From an uncultured Bacilli bacterium (GTDB taxonomy: Bacteria; Bacillota_I; Bacilli_A; RF39; UBA660): a DNA stretch of 64,000 bases. Shown here piece after piece: positions 24,501 through 36,600 of the stretch (its first letter is position 1; every line of letters begins with the position of its first letter). The notes beneath the pieces are model-generated. The model made no database searches. It saw nothing but the letters and a program-made list of their open reading frames with translations, and had not been told where the DNA came from. A program made the translations under genes and the position numbers. The DNA lies in assembly GCA_934167485.1 (NCBI GenBank), contig CAKPKL010000002.1, positions 1-64,000 on the forward strand, read 5' to 3'.

Positions 24501-27115
24501 TCTTGTTTTAATCTAATAGGAATTTCATAGTTTTTTGTAGAAATAGATTTAATTGCTACTTTATAATATTGTCCTTCTTCCAAATCATAATTATCATTTC
24601 GATATGAGAATTCGGATGCTTTTAATTCTATTGATTCTCCATTTTTTATTGTTTCTAATTCATCACTTTGATTTTGAGTTTGTGGTACTGTTCTAGAAAA
24701 ATTAGACAATGTCTCACATTCATTAGATTGATTACATCTTTTCAATTCTAACTTCATATAACCTAAATTATCTCCCGATTCATAACTAACAGGTGTATCA
24801 GGATCAGAATTAAATGTTCTGTTAATTTTTAATTTAAAACCAAACATTTCATCAGTTAAATCTTGCGAATCTAAATTTTTATAAATTAAATACATAGGTG
24901 CTGGCTCAGCTGTTTTAACAATTTCATATCCGATATAAGTAGCAGATGATGCTGTTTCTAAATAAACATTTAATATATATTCTGTATTTGGTTTTAATTC
25001 TTTTATATCCACAGGGAAAACAAATTCGGTAGAATTTTGACTACCACTAACGTCTACTGAGAAACTTGTTGAATATGTCCCTATACCACTATTTTCTTTA
25101 AGTACAATTTTAAAACTTCTTATATTATGCATAGAAATATATTGTTCTTCATCTAATATTTTTATCTGGCCACTAATTCTTTCAGAAGTTATTGCTGCCC
25201 CTTCTACAAATCCTATAACTTTTGGATATTTTATATTGCTTGTACTTATTATATTAGAATTATTTGATGTATAAATAATTGTTTTTTGATTATCATCGAA
25301 CTCAACTGTAACAGAGAAATAATATGATTGTCCTTGACCTAAATCATCTATACTTAACGTAACTGATTTATATTCATTTTGTGTTACTGTTTGTATTACT
25401 TCTTCGCTTTCAGTGCTATATATATTATATGTAATAGATTTAATACCATTATTGTTATCAATTAAATTATCTACTGATAGTTGTATAGTATTTTTTTGAT
25501 TATCAAGTATTGCTTGTAATTTAGCACTCTCTACAGTCGGTTTTTGTTTTAATGTTTTTAATTTATGACTTATTGATAAATTTGGAATGTTTTCTGATGA
25601 GTACTCATCTGTATCATACTGTATTTTTGTAACTTTTAATTTATAATTTGAGTTAGAACGTAATGGTTCTTTTTCTTTCGTATTTTCTGAATTTGCAGTT
25701 GCATATACAATATTACTATTTTCATCGTAACTTGCTTTTGTTTCTTCTACAATAATTTGATCATCAGAATCAACGATTACATAACTAAAGGCTTTAACTT
25801 TTGAATAAGCATTTCTGTATATTGCAAAAGATACAGTATCACTTGTTACATAATCCTCTGTAATCTCAAGTCCTATGTCAAGTGTTCTAAATATTTTAGA
25901 TACAAAAGTTCTATCATAAACAGTATCTTCTATTTTATATTGACCCTTAATATTAAGTGTGTATTCAGAATTTGGTTTTAGTTTTGTATAATAATTAATT
26001 GTATAAATTAAACTACCCTCATCCCAGTCTTCTAAATTTTCTAGTACTGTTCCTGTAGAATTATCAACTAACTCTACTTGCCTATTTCCATAAAGTACAC
26101 TAGATTTATCTTCTAATGTTATTTTTAAATTTTCAAATCCTATAGATGTAACTTCCATACTTTCTACTGTAAAAGTAGGTTGAATAAAATTATCTTCATT
26201 GTCAACATTTTCTCCAGGAGTTACTAAATTACCTAATTGATCAGATATATCTATGTCATTTCCACCGTTATTTTGATTGTTACCTTGATTATTTCCTTGG
26301 TTACCTTGATTATTTTGATTATTACCTTGATTATTGTCATCTGCTGGTGTGACTGGTAATTTTTCTTCTGGTAAAACTTCAATGTTATCATCTGCATTTA
26401 TTACCATATCTGCCATAGTTAAATATTTTATATTATTTTTACTTATTGTCTTATATTCAAGATTTATTTTAATATTATCGGAAATAAGATATAAATTAGA
26501 AGCTATTGTTTGATACTCTGATTCATCGTTATATAATTTAATAACATTTTTGTTTATATATTCTATTTCAACATAGTTTTTTAAACTAACTGTTTGACTA
26601 TCAGAAAATGAAATAACAATATTATCTGCTGCCATTAAATATTTTTTATCAGATATTTTAAATAATAATTTTTGAAAACTTAAGTTCTCATTTAAATTAT
26701 TAATTTCATACCCTTTTGAGGTTTTTGTCAATATAGATTCAGAAAAAATATTATAATAAGATATTATTTTAGAATCTATATCTGTTAAATCAATTGCAAC
26801 TCCATCTTTTAATGCCATTATAGAGTTATTATTGTAATGAACAAAATTATCTTGAGTAACTACATTCTTTTTTCCATCAGAATTATTAAAACTGTATTCG
26901 TCATTAGCATGTTTTGTATATTGTGCTTTAGCATCAAAATATATTTTGTTAATTTCACTATCATTATTTTTTTTATAAACATTGCTTATAATATATCCGC
27001 CATCTTGGAAATTCTTTATTGATTCCTTTTTTGTATTTATAGCCAATATTAACCCTAATACTAACATTATCAAAGCGATTATTGTAATTATAATTATTTT
27101 AATTTTTGTTTTCAT
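21530..27115 (-). CDS. Giant anchored Fn3-like repeat surface protein (1,861 aa)
   Basis: It has an N-terminal signal anchor (MKTKIKIIIITIIALIMLVLGLILAI) and a ~230-residue ectodomain (LLFKISDKKYLMAADNIVISF). A Gln/Asn/Gly linker (repeats of NNQGN) is followed by some 1,500 residues of Fn3-like beta domains, recognisable by LKPNSEYTLNI, LKPNTEYILNV and LGQGQSYYFSV. Cys pairs occur in the middle (CNQSNECETL, SSCDSNDCNKN). There is no C-terminal membrane segment. The first Fn3-like unit (FIQPTFTVESMEV) parallels that of the 3,032-aa protein (FIKPTVSITDFKV), indicating common origin. I start at 27115 (RBS AGGTGAG); an upstream start at 27202 precedes the promoter. It heads the transcript that continues into all the ATPase genes. 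Confidence 0.88.
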   Translation of the reverse strand: MKTKIKIIIITIIALIMLVLGLILAINTKKESIKNFQDGGYIISNVYKKNNDSEINKIYFDAKAQYTKHANDEYSFNNSDGKKNVVTQDNFVHYNNNSIMALKDGVAIDLTDIDSKIISYYNIFSESILTKTSKGYEINNLNENLSFQKLLFKISDKKYLMAADNIVISFSDSQTVSLKNYVEIEYINKNVIKLYNDESEYQTIASNLYLISDNIKINLEYKTISKNNIKYLTMADMVINADDNIEVLPEEKLPVTPADDNNQGNNQNNQGNQGNNQGNNQNNGGNDIDISDQLGNLVTPGENVDNEDNFIQPTFTVESMEVTSIGFENLKITLEDKSSVLYGNRQVELVDNSTGTVLENLEDWDEGSLIYTINYYTKLKPNSEYTLNIKGQYKIEDTVYDRTFVSKIFRTLDIGLEITEDYVTSDTVSFAIYRNAYSKVKAFSYVIVDSDDQIIVEETKASYDENSNIVYATANSENTKEKEPLRSNSNYKLKVTKIQYDTDEYSSENIPNLSISHKLKTLKQKPTVESAKLQAILDNQKNTIQLSVDNLIDNNNGIKSITYNIYSTESEEVIQTVTQNEYKSVTLSIDDLGQGQSYYFSVTVEFDDNQKTIIYTSNNSNIISTSNIKYPKVIGFVEGAAITSERISGQIKILDEEQYISMHNIRSFKIVLKENSGIGTYSTSFSVDVSGSQNSTEFVFPVDIKELKPNTEYILNVYLETASSATYIGYEIVKTAEPAPMYLIYKNLDSQDLTDEMFGFKLKINRTFNSDPDTPVSYESGDNLGYMKLELKRCNQSNECETLSNFSRTVPQTQNQSDELETIKNGESIELKASEFSYRNDNYDLEEGQYYKVAIKSISTKNYEIPIRLKQEETEVEDRDEKKYEDTNSFKLNIIDNIPDFEIKAVEVPNSSCDSNDCNKNKDLDDDTIVGYDLEIKPIKSTKGQSINSFKYEIYESEECTEETSIQGKTSITSGNKTITDKDNDIKLFINMEKQELSRGKYYCLKGISTYLNEKEEEIDGKVKYISLFSLKQAAKIKGYIKEYDGENIKFQIQKDDPDNAAKTLKVIANSEEKQSINLENGIQNFSILAKSFKRFKLNILENRGQGEVVNTIYEDEVESIKSLENLNVVISSSDGKVNIDLPFDEAYCKSFGAIGEDTTPCYVNKNLGDANIFGLKIGQKYTQFIKNDNHYNVSISSNLFEYYGIKTSQDEKNVFIPSFSIVYDSGKINSDNSEALFIKRADSQDINSYLRSDGEFRGILSTDIYSTSNESGKYKQYQYNGEFETSLNEYNSSSSDTKWIGRRFNNILIHANEAEMSSIIAYDVDFNNKNVNTTGDYKDFYQLDYNKVMELTDRVVSYRTNGAEITFEISNENLERINNNNSNNTLKFSLTDSAKNEILSVDLIKKEVTTKEGIQESATITTSDDTNTKKYIINLNNLQREASDPKYYYYSLVYTLNNTEDYFYYSGYKVQNNPIHTISNLTLNNKNATYSTKYWNFNSNNELKFTKNLDYSFNVYSKYYKLLDDEILAYRLYLVNESGNEFLIKNYNPNTDIGETEDYFVVETPVNNVSTNSKTLNIITKIIDDGGNVSTMDGNFKAIIKPFVKSSTEEIELESFELNPLKLFNIKNNSPEVGISSRLTTVDLTVNDVDGVLEPCDNYEVPKGAKDIKAYFPSSAYDPNPAPNVYHFKIIQKSDGAVIGYTPIGFDKLTTKLDLTKFFTSNGEYTYVINYCTINSTGVLSFSKDVKINSISDLNLEILPPVGKYYILRMANPNPETKAKIAIIDYTVTYTNGSTYSYTYSNVDLDQENNIIFTSDDSSNFLTLLKYEDRVGTEPKSIAANIYSYNSSTQTRELIAQVAK

Positions 27116-27151
27116 AGTCTCACCTACTCTTAAGTTTATACCTATATTATC

Positions 27152-27180
27152 ATTATATATGATTTTTTCTTTTTTTTCAA
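27152..27180 (-). promoter_or_regulatory. Promoter of the giant protein-ATPase operon
   Basis: On the minus strand TTGAAA (27175-27180), exactly 17 nt, and TATAAT (27152-27157), 36 bases upstream of the 27115 start. No other clear promoter lies before the ATPase genes, so this probably drives the 13-kb unit down to 14117. Confidence 0.85.
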
Positions 27181-27203
27181 TATTTTTATTTGGATTTAAC
27201 AAA

Positions 27204-27230
27204 AAAAATCTAGAATTTTTCTAGATTTTT
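27204..27230 (-). terminator. Terminator after the 153-aa protein gene
   Basis: AAAAATCTAGAA/TTCTAGATTTTT stem (12 bp, 3-nt loop) with a T8 run on the minus strand. It separates the 3,032-aa/153-aa unit from the ATPase unit. Confidence 0.85.
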
Positions 27231-27693
27231 ATTCGCAATAAACATAACTTCTAAGAATCCCTAAATAAGATGAATTTTCTTCTTTTAAAGCTGTAACAAT
27301 TATATAATCTTTTTCCTTCATTAATCCATATTTTAATGCATATTCTCCTATTTGTTCATTTAGTTTATCTATGTATTGATTTAAAAGATTATACTCTATT
27401 TTATCTAATTTATCTATTATTACTATGAATTCATTAGTTTGCTCATTTACGCCAACTATATACTTATTTGCTTTACTATAGTCAATTGGTAAATAATTTG
27501 TTGCCTCACTATTTTCAATAATAACAAATTGATCTTTATTAAAACTATTAATATCATTAAAAATATCTTCTATATTTATTTTTCCATAACAATTATTCTC
27601 TAAATTATTATTATTAATATTAACTATAAATATTAATATTGAAAGTATAAATATAAGAGTTAAAGGAATTAAATATTTTATATATTTTTTCAT
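27229..27693 (-). CDS. Small anchored extracellular protein, possibly DUF4358-like
   Basis: 154 codons including the start. One N-terminal span (KYIKYLIPLTLIFILSILIFIV) precedes a ~120-residue outside domain. The stretch YLPIDYSKANKYIVGVNEQTN, followed by a helix (YNLLNQYIDKLNEQIG), recalls the DUF4358 pattern of an ID-x-x-x-x-Y-x-V motif plus helix; this is a tentative match. Two Cys (NNCYGK near the membrane and the terminal YVYCE) could pair. Its ATG overlaps the TGA of the 3,032-aa gene (ATGA), so it is translationally coupled to that protein, and they are likely partners. Function unknown. Confidence 0.75.
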   Translation of the reverse strand: MKKYIKYLIPLTLIFILSILIFIVNINNNNLENNCYGKINIEDIFNDINSFNKDQFVIIENSEATNYLPIDYSKANKYIVGVNEQTNEFIVIIDKLDKIEYNLLNQYIDKLNEQIGEYALKYGLMKEKDYIIVTALKEENSSYLGILRSYVYCE

Positions 27694-30600
27694 GATACAC
27701 CTCTTAATCTTTTTCGATTTATTAACAAATATAAAGCTCCAAAAATTGACACAATTGAAAGAGTAAATATTATTATACCACTTAAGGATTTTTCTTGTTT
27801 AGTAGTATGAGAAGTATTATAGAATTCTACTAATTCATAATCACTATTTATTTTATCATTCTCTGTTGTTATGCTTTCAGGAGAAGTTAATACTTCCTCT
27901 AAATTATAAATATCATACTTTTTAGTATTTGCATTATATACCATAGTATAATTTTTACCACTTGATGTTATAGAATTATTTCCTGTTATTTTTCCTTTAG
28001 CATCGCTAATTGAAATTTCTTCTATTTTTATCTTTAATTTTTCCATGTTTTTATAATTAGATGATTTTGATAAATTTTTTATAACTTCTTCTCTAGAATC
28101 TTCTGATAACTTAGATTTTATATATTCTAAGAAACTCTTATCTTTGGTTATATTAGTAAACACTAACTCACCTGTTTGATAATTAAATGCATATATTCCT
28201 TCATTTTTATATCTTATAACAGCTATTGTTGATGATGAATATAAATCTGTAAATAATTCTTCAATATCCTTATTTACTAGATCTGAAGGATATTTTATAT
28301 TATTTTTCAAACTATATAATTCACCTTTATTATCAAGAATAATTTGAATTTCATTATTATTATAATTATCAATTATGTAAGAATTCTTTTTATTATCAAG
28401 GGATGAATCAATTATACTTAATACACCATTTTTTACAAGAACTTGGTAATTTTGAATACTGCCATCTATATCAGTAAAATTATAATATGTATTTATATGT
28501 TTTTCATTGTAGATAAATGAATATAAAGGTATACTTTCTAAAATACTATAATCCACATAACTATCAACATATTCTTTTGTATCTATATAATAAATACTAT
28601 TATCACTAGTTAATACTTTATTGTTATATAAATTTATAAAACTTCCCATTATAGAATTTTCTTCTCCATATAAAATACCATTATTAATATAATATACCGA
28701 ATCTCCAACTAAACTAATCTTCTTTGATAATTCGGATGGATCTATAGTACTAGTCTTGTAATTACTTCCATTTGAAACATAAATTTTTATCGGAGACTTA
28801 TAATCATAACTTATAGTATAAACTCTATTATTTATACTAATATCATAAGATTTATAATCACCTATTTCATAATAGAAATAACTATTTTGATCTATATTTG
28901 AAAATTCAATATTTATTTTATCCACATCACTAGCATACACGTCATATTTTATCTTAACTGGATTAGAGTATGCTACTGCATAATTTCTCATCATACGCAT
29001 TTGTGGAGCCATCAATCTTGTAGTTTGTGTCGTTGCATTCGGAATTTTTACTTTTTCTTCATCACTTATTTGTGGATTTGAACCTCCTTCTACGAATACT
29101 GGAAAGTAGATATTTGACAATTTATAAATACCCTGAGAACCTACAAAACTATTTAAATCAGATGGTGTATTAATTTGGATTTCTGAAGGTTCATTAGTAT
29201 CAGAGTATTCCATGAACTTACTTTCCTTAGATAAATCAAATGCATTAGATATATTAACATAGGATGCTGATGGAACTAAATTTTCTATTTGTCCAAATCC
29301 AGAACCAACATTTTTACCTATTAAATCTCCATAGAACAATGATTTATTATATTTTTTATCTTGAGATTGTGGAGTTTTATAAATTTTTCCTATTAATCCT
29401 CCAGCAGTTCCTTCATTAGAATCTGCTTCTATAATACATCCTTCAACTAAATTATTAGAAAATGAAATATTTTGTGAATAATCAGTTGAATTATTAATAT
29501 AACCTATTATTCCTCCAGATGAATACTTAGAACTAATTTTTGTATTTAATACTATGTTATACCTAAAATTTGCCGGACCATCTGTTATGGTATCATGTTT
29601 ACCCAATATACCACCAGCAGCATTTTCAGAAACAGCAATGAAAGAATTTGAAACTACATTTCTAAACGTTTCATGTGAGTAATATGTTCCAATATATCCA
29701 GCCATTCCACCTGTATTTTTTTTAGCATATATAAGTGAATTCTTTAAATATGAATATTGAATCGAATACATAAAACCTCCTATGCCTCCAACTATATTTG
29801 CATTTAAAGGTTCATATGCTCTATTTCTTATAGTTGAATCTGATAAAGAATTTGCCAAATCAGACGGTGTTAATTCAGATAAATTTTTTCCAAATTTCTC
29901 ACTTGTTGTACTTGCAATTACTACATTTGTTGCATAATCATGTCTTCCATAATATCCATACCCATATGTTCCTCCTACATAAGTAGATTCTCCTGATGTT
30001 TCATGCAATTTTGCCGGTGGATTTATTATATTAGGATCTGATGTTATTAGTAAATTTTCTACGTTGTAATTGTTAAGATACATATGAGTAAGAAGACTAC
30101 CTGTAATTCCACCTACGCGAGATGCCTTATCAATATATATTATATTAATTTTATCATTAGTAGAATTCAAAGTACAATTTACACAGTCACCATATCCAAC
30201 AATGCCACCTACATACTGTCTAGGTCTAATATATGAATTAACAGTATCTGTATTTAACCATAGTCCCTCATAACCTTGTATTGTAACATTGGTTAGTTTA
30301 ATATCCGATATAAAATAATCTATGTAGCCTGCTATTCCACCCAAATGTGAATAAGCCTCAATAGTAACATTGGAAGCAATTATGTCTTTAATATGAATAT
30401 TTGATTCTTTATCTTCACTAGTAGAATATCCAACCAAACCGCCTACATAATACCTTCCTCTCATTCTAATATCATCCATTGTAACACTATTTATATATCC
30501 ATTACTTAATCCTACTATTCCAACAACATTAGCATAATTTATTATATCTATTGATTTAAAATCACAATTGGTAATTGTTCCATTGTTAAATCTAACTATA

Positions 30601-33600
30601 GCACTATAATTACTATTTTGTCCAGATATTTTTATAGAATTAAATTTTACATTTTTCATAGTGCCATCAAGCCAATATATAAGCGAATTTCTTATCGAAT
30701 CTTTATCAGTATAATGATTGTCATTTAATTCAGATACACTAATTGTTTTATTATTGCCATAAAAATTATCCAAACTTTTTTGAATCGATAAAATATTTCT
30801 ATTTTGATATTCTTTACCATTATAATAAATTTGTTTATCTATATTACCATCTGGTTCTATTTTTATATCATCAAGCAACAAAATATTTTGATATTTACTA
30901 TCATATCCACCACTAGTTAAAAAGTTTAAACTATCCCAATCGCTAGTAGACTCTATATGTTTGAAAAATTTAACAGTTAATTTTTCATTTCTATTTTCAT
31001 TTTCTACCTCTACTTCATAAATACTATAGTATACATTATTGGTAGGTTTAATTTCGTAGCGATAATACTCATCTTCTTTTTGGAGAGAATTAATCTCCAA
31101 ATCTTTAGATTTATTTTTACCTTCTTTTACATATAACTCTTTATTAGTTTTTAAAATAGCACTTGTAGCACAAGCATTTTTATAGTCATTATCTTCTTTA
31201 AAAAGAGAATCTAATTTATCTAAACATCCTTCATCTATTACATATTCAATTGAATAATCAAAATCCTGATCTGATTTTTCTCCGACTTTTTTATCTTTTA
31301 CATTTTGTTCTACAAATGAAGAGTTAGATAAATATGGTAAATATTCCTTATTACCTGCTTCACCATTTTGTAAATATATATTATTATAAATGTCATCTGC
31401 ATTATAAACATCTGTAAAAGATGTAAAACTTGGAACATTGTCAATTGTAAAATTATTAGTTTTAACAGTATCTAAATATGTTATCGAATCATAGTTTGGT
31501 TTCCCCTTTGGATTTAATATAGTTCCTACAAATAAATTATTAGAGATGGAGTTAGAAATAGATAAACGCTTCAAATAATTCCCAACTATTCCACCTACGT
31601 TTGAACCTTGGCTAAACAAGGTCATTGAACTATAACTATTTCTTACCTTTCCTATAGAAATTGTTCCTGCTATTCCACCTACATTTGAAAGCTCAGTATC
31701 AAATTTTCCTGTTGAATAACAATTATTAATATCGATAAAGTTAGGATAAGTTGCACTTGCATAACCTATTATTCCTCCTACAGTTTGATATCCAATTAAA
31801 GTATCATATGTAGCATTAAATTTCAAATTATAAGAATAACTATTACTTATTTTACCGTCAAGTCCATAACCAATTATTCCGCCTACATTAAAGCGATATA
31901 ATTTTCCATTTTGACTGCTATCTTTATTAATAGTTGCATTATTTACTGAAATTTTATCAAATTCTGAACCTGTTGAATAAGCTGTTAAACTACCAAGATA
32001 AACAGTAGTTGTATTGTTTATTCCTCTCCTATCTGCTAAAATATCTAAATCAGTAAGATCAACATTATCGATTTTTGCTAAAGTTGTTAATCTTATAAAT
32101 CCTATATAGTACTCACTCGAGCTTAATTTCATGTTTTTTACTTGTAAATTACTTAATTCACCAGTATATCCATAGAAGAAGTATCCCCTTTTTATGTTAT
32201 TATTTCCAAAGTCTATTGTATGTTGATTACCATCAAATTTTGCTGAATAAGTCTCCAATTTTGGCAAACAACTAGAATTAATCTCATTATAAGTTTCATT
32301 TTGAGCTTGATTTAAACAAGCCGTACCTCCAATCTCAGTATTATTATTTAAACTAATATTGCCAAGCATATATATATTACTATTACTATTAATTGCACTT
32401 ATTAATCCTTCATAGCTTGCAACACGCTTATATAAAGTAATATCTATTATTCTTGGGTTAGAATCTGTATAATATGATTTTGTTATCTCATCACCTAAAG
32501 ACGTTTTATAAGTCATACTTAAAATATCATAATTTGATAAAGCTTGTTCATTTTCTTCATCTATAGTTAAAGTTAAAATTAAATTTGATATTTGATAGTT
32601 TTCATCATAACCACCATTTTCAAGTTCATCCTCGCAAGTTGTACATATCTGTGCAGTCGCCTTATCTACTTTAATATTTGTTATTTCCAATTTATTAGGG
32701 TTACTTATATATACTCTAACCTTAGCTACACCATCTTCCCTATTATCTTTAATAGCTTCTGTTGATATTATATCTATAGTTGAATCTTTAAGTTCATAAG
32801 TAATTTCTATAGGTACTTGATATTCTTTCATAAATTCACTCATGTTTACTATAGGATAATATCCTGAAGTAATAGAATAAGGATCTTTGTCTCCTGCTTC
32901 TGGCTCACTATCCGAATTTAAAATAACATCAAGTACACCTGCATTTCTAAGCGAAGCTTTACTAATTTTTTTGTTAAAACTATTTCTATAAGAATAATTT
33001 AAAGAATTAGTATCAACATAATAATTATTACTTACCTTTCCTTTAGAAGAGTATATGCTTGGACCATTAGTTGTCGAATTATGTGTTGAAGTTGCAACAG
33101 AAAGTGTATTATATATTGTACTAGAATTACGATTTTCTTTTGATATAAAGGCAATTCCAGATGAACCTTTTACATAATTTTCTTCTGTTGATAAAACATC
33201 TGTTAAATTATAAACATTTGAAATGACACCTTCATTATAATAAGTAAACGTACCATGACTGGAAGTAATATCTTTCAAATAAATTTTGCTGTCATTGTTT
33301 GAAATAACTGCACCGTATTTAATTTTCGCTCCAGCATAATTATAATAACTTACCAAACTGGATACGCCATATGTGTATATATCAGTATCTAAATATATAA
33401 CAAAGTTTTTCAAAGTTCCATAATTTAATCTAGCCAAAAGCCCCATTTTATTAGCACTACCAGTAGTATTATTTTGTTTTACATGAATAACAAAATTTTC
33501 TATTGTTCCCCTATTTACTTGTACTAAGCCAGCTAAATCTTGAATTACTCCAGCATAGTCTAATTCATAATAAACCAAAGCATTTTTTAAAACTCCTGTT

Positions 33601-36600
33601 TTAGAAACACTAGAAAACAAAGTTGGACTTAAATCATTATTTTTGTAAAGTGTTAATTTATATCCTTGAAAATCTATAGAACCTCTAAAACCATCAATAA
33701 CCTTATTTGGATAAAATGTTCCATCTGCTTTTTTTAAATCTAGGTTTTCAGTTACTACATAATGTTTACCTAAATCTATTGAATACAAACCATCATCACG
33801 ACCATCAACACTACTTATATTGTAAATTTCGTGTTCTGTCGTATAATCTAAACTACTTAATATATATAAATAATTTAAATCTGTTTCTTCTATTTTTGAA
33901 AAATTTGCTAAATTTGTTGCTGCATTTTTTTCAAGTACTACATAAAATTTATGCTCTCCTTGATTTTCTTTTTTATTTTCATTCTTAAATTTAATTCTAA
34001 TTTTATAGAATTTCCTCTCTTCACCTAAATCAGAAACTTCTGTTACTGGTTCTAAAGAATCAAAGGTAGAATTTTTATCACTAATAGGTACAAATTTACC
34101 AGATGGTGTTGATTCAGTTATATCTTGTGTTATATATCCTATAACATTACATTTCCCATTAAAACAATCAATGCCATATAAATTTGAGGTCATTTCACCC
34201 AAATTATATTTTACATTTATTTCAGTCAAATAATTAGATTTATCTTCAGATAATTTTTGTTGATACATTTCCAATTTAGTCTTAACATTTCTGTCAACTT
34301 GAATCAAGTAAACAAATCCATCTTCAGATTCAGTATTAGACTTTATTGGTATTACTTGTTCTACATCTACACCATTGTATGGTTTTGCACTTATTTTTAT
34401 TGTATAAGAGTCTGAAGAATATCCATCTAATGTTAATTTTATATTTGTTATATTAGAATATTTATCGTCATGAGTATTTTCTATTTGTTGAACACTCCTA
34501 TATATGTATTGTGAATTTATACTTTCTATATTATCGTATAAGCCTTCATATATCTCTATATTAACTTTACTTTCATCTATTAAACGGTCTAAATCAACAA
34601 CATCAAAAGATAAATCCAGCATCTCACCCATAAGCTTTTTATATCGTACATTAACATAAGCCTCTTGATCCAATGTCGTTATAGGTGGATTCATATTTTT
34701 AAATATATAAGCATCTTTTTCTATTTGTTTTATTTTTATTTTTAAGGCCATAATATATTCAGTTTTAGATTCTAATCCTTCAAATAAAGAATCCACATTA
34801 TAATATGAGCCATTTTTCTCTAAATTTTTATATGTATTATAATATTTTAAATTGCCTTCTTCATCTAAAATATCATTTCCATCTTTATCTTTTAAATATA
34901 TAGTAACTTCCGTATCCTCTTTATCTAAAATTGGTGTTTTAGAGCCTATATAAATTTTAGCTTGTATTGAATTTGATGTTACTATTTTAGTATTTTGATC
35001 ATACCATGCATTAATAAGAGTGTCTAAACTTGCAGTTGTAAATGTTTTTTCCTCATAAAACTCCTGTAAGCCCTTTCCATCTTCCAAATCATAAGTACCT
35101 GTTATAATAATTCTATAATTTGTATCATAATCTAAATTATTAAAAGATAAATTATTAGGATATTTATTCTCATAATTTAAACTACCTTCATCTATTAATA
35201 CTCCAGAATAACTATATAATTTATAATTATAGTCTCTTATATAAATATCATCTTTATTTAAGGTAGTTATTGTTAATTTAACATCATTTGTTTGTTTATT
35301 AATATCTGAATTAAATTTTAGTGTAGGAACTTCCTTTGTTGTTCTTATTACACCACTATCTTTTCCTGTTGTTTTAAGTTCATTAGAATCGCCATCAAAA
35401 AATTTAATTTCATAATTATAACTTGTATTAGAATCTAATGAATTAGTAGTTGATACAACTGTTGGTTTACCCTTAATTAAGGAACTAATTTTAGAATAAG
35501 ATAAATTAAAATTAGTTTTATTTGAACTTCCAGTTTTCCAAACACTTAAAACAATCTTTTTTACACCCCTTAAAGCTTCATTATCTGAATTTAAAATAGT
35601 TAAATCTTTTATTTCTATTTTATTTGAATATCTATCTCCGACATCTGAATCAAGATTAATTGCTTCTAATTCTGATATATCTTTTGTTTTTATTTTTCCT
35701 TCAAAGAATGTAACAACCATAGTTATACCTTGTTTATTCTTATATTTATAAGTACCAACTACATTATATTCAGTATTAGAATTCAATCCTGTAATTGCAA
35801 ATAATCCATTATTACTTACTTTTTTTCTTGAATTAAGTTTTCCATCTGGTTTGTATATTTCAAATGTTGGATTTGTTGTTATAACCCCTGATGGATCATT
35901 TATTGTCATAACAGATTCTATAGAATAAACATTAACTTTGAAATCAGTTATACTAACTGTAGGTTTGATAAATGTATCATCATCTTGTTTATCATCTTCT
36001 TGTTTTATAGGAACCTCATCAGGTTTATTATCATCTATGGTATTGTCTTCTTCTTTATCTATTTTTTTAACTAAATTCATTTTTAAAAGAAATTCTTCAT
36101 AAGTTAAAGAAACATCTCCAATTTTTATTAAAGAATCATAATAAATATCATCTATTCTATTATAATTAAATTTTTCACCGTCAAACACATAATAATTTAT
36201 ATATTTAGTATTAAAATAAATTGGACTATTTATTGGAATATTATATTCATTATATGCTGTTTTTATTGTAATAGTTTGAAGTCCTAGTAACACAGAATTA
36301 TTTAAATGAGCAAAAATATAATCTATATCATCTGCTGGTTCTATATCTCCATCATTATAAAGAATACCTGAAGTAATACTAAGACCAGGATAGCCTGCTA
36401 CCCTATTAAAATTTCTATCTATAAGAGTAAAATTATCAGTTATACTATAAATAGTAAGCCCATCTATACTATAAAGTGGATAATCCATATCTATTTCCTT
36501 TTTGTCTTTCTCACCTACGTAATAAGAATCTACTTGTTTATATATAGAATCTCCACTATTTACACCCACTACTCCTACATTTAGGGTATCATTAACAGTA

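Noticed and set aside
26235..26345. Asn/Gln/Gly-rich repeat in the 1,861-aa gene as a DNA repeat element
   Set aside because: It is a low-complexity protein linker within an intact reading frame, not an independent repeat.
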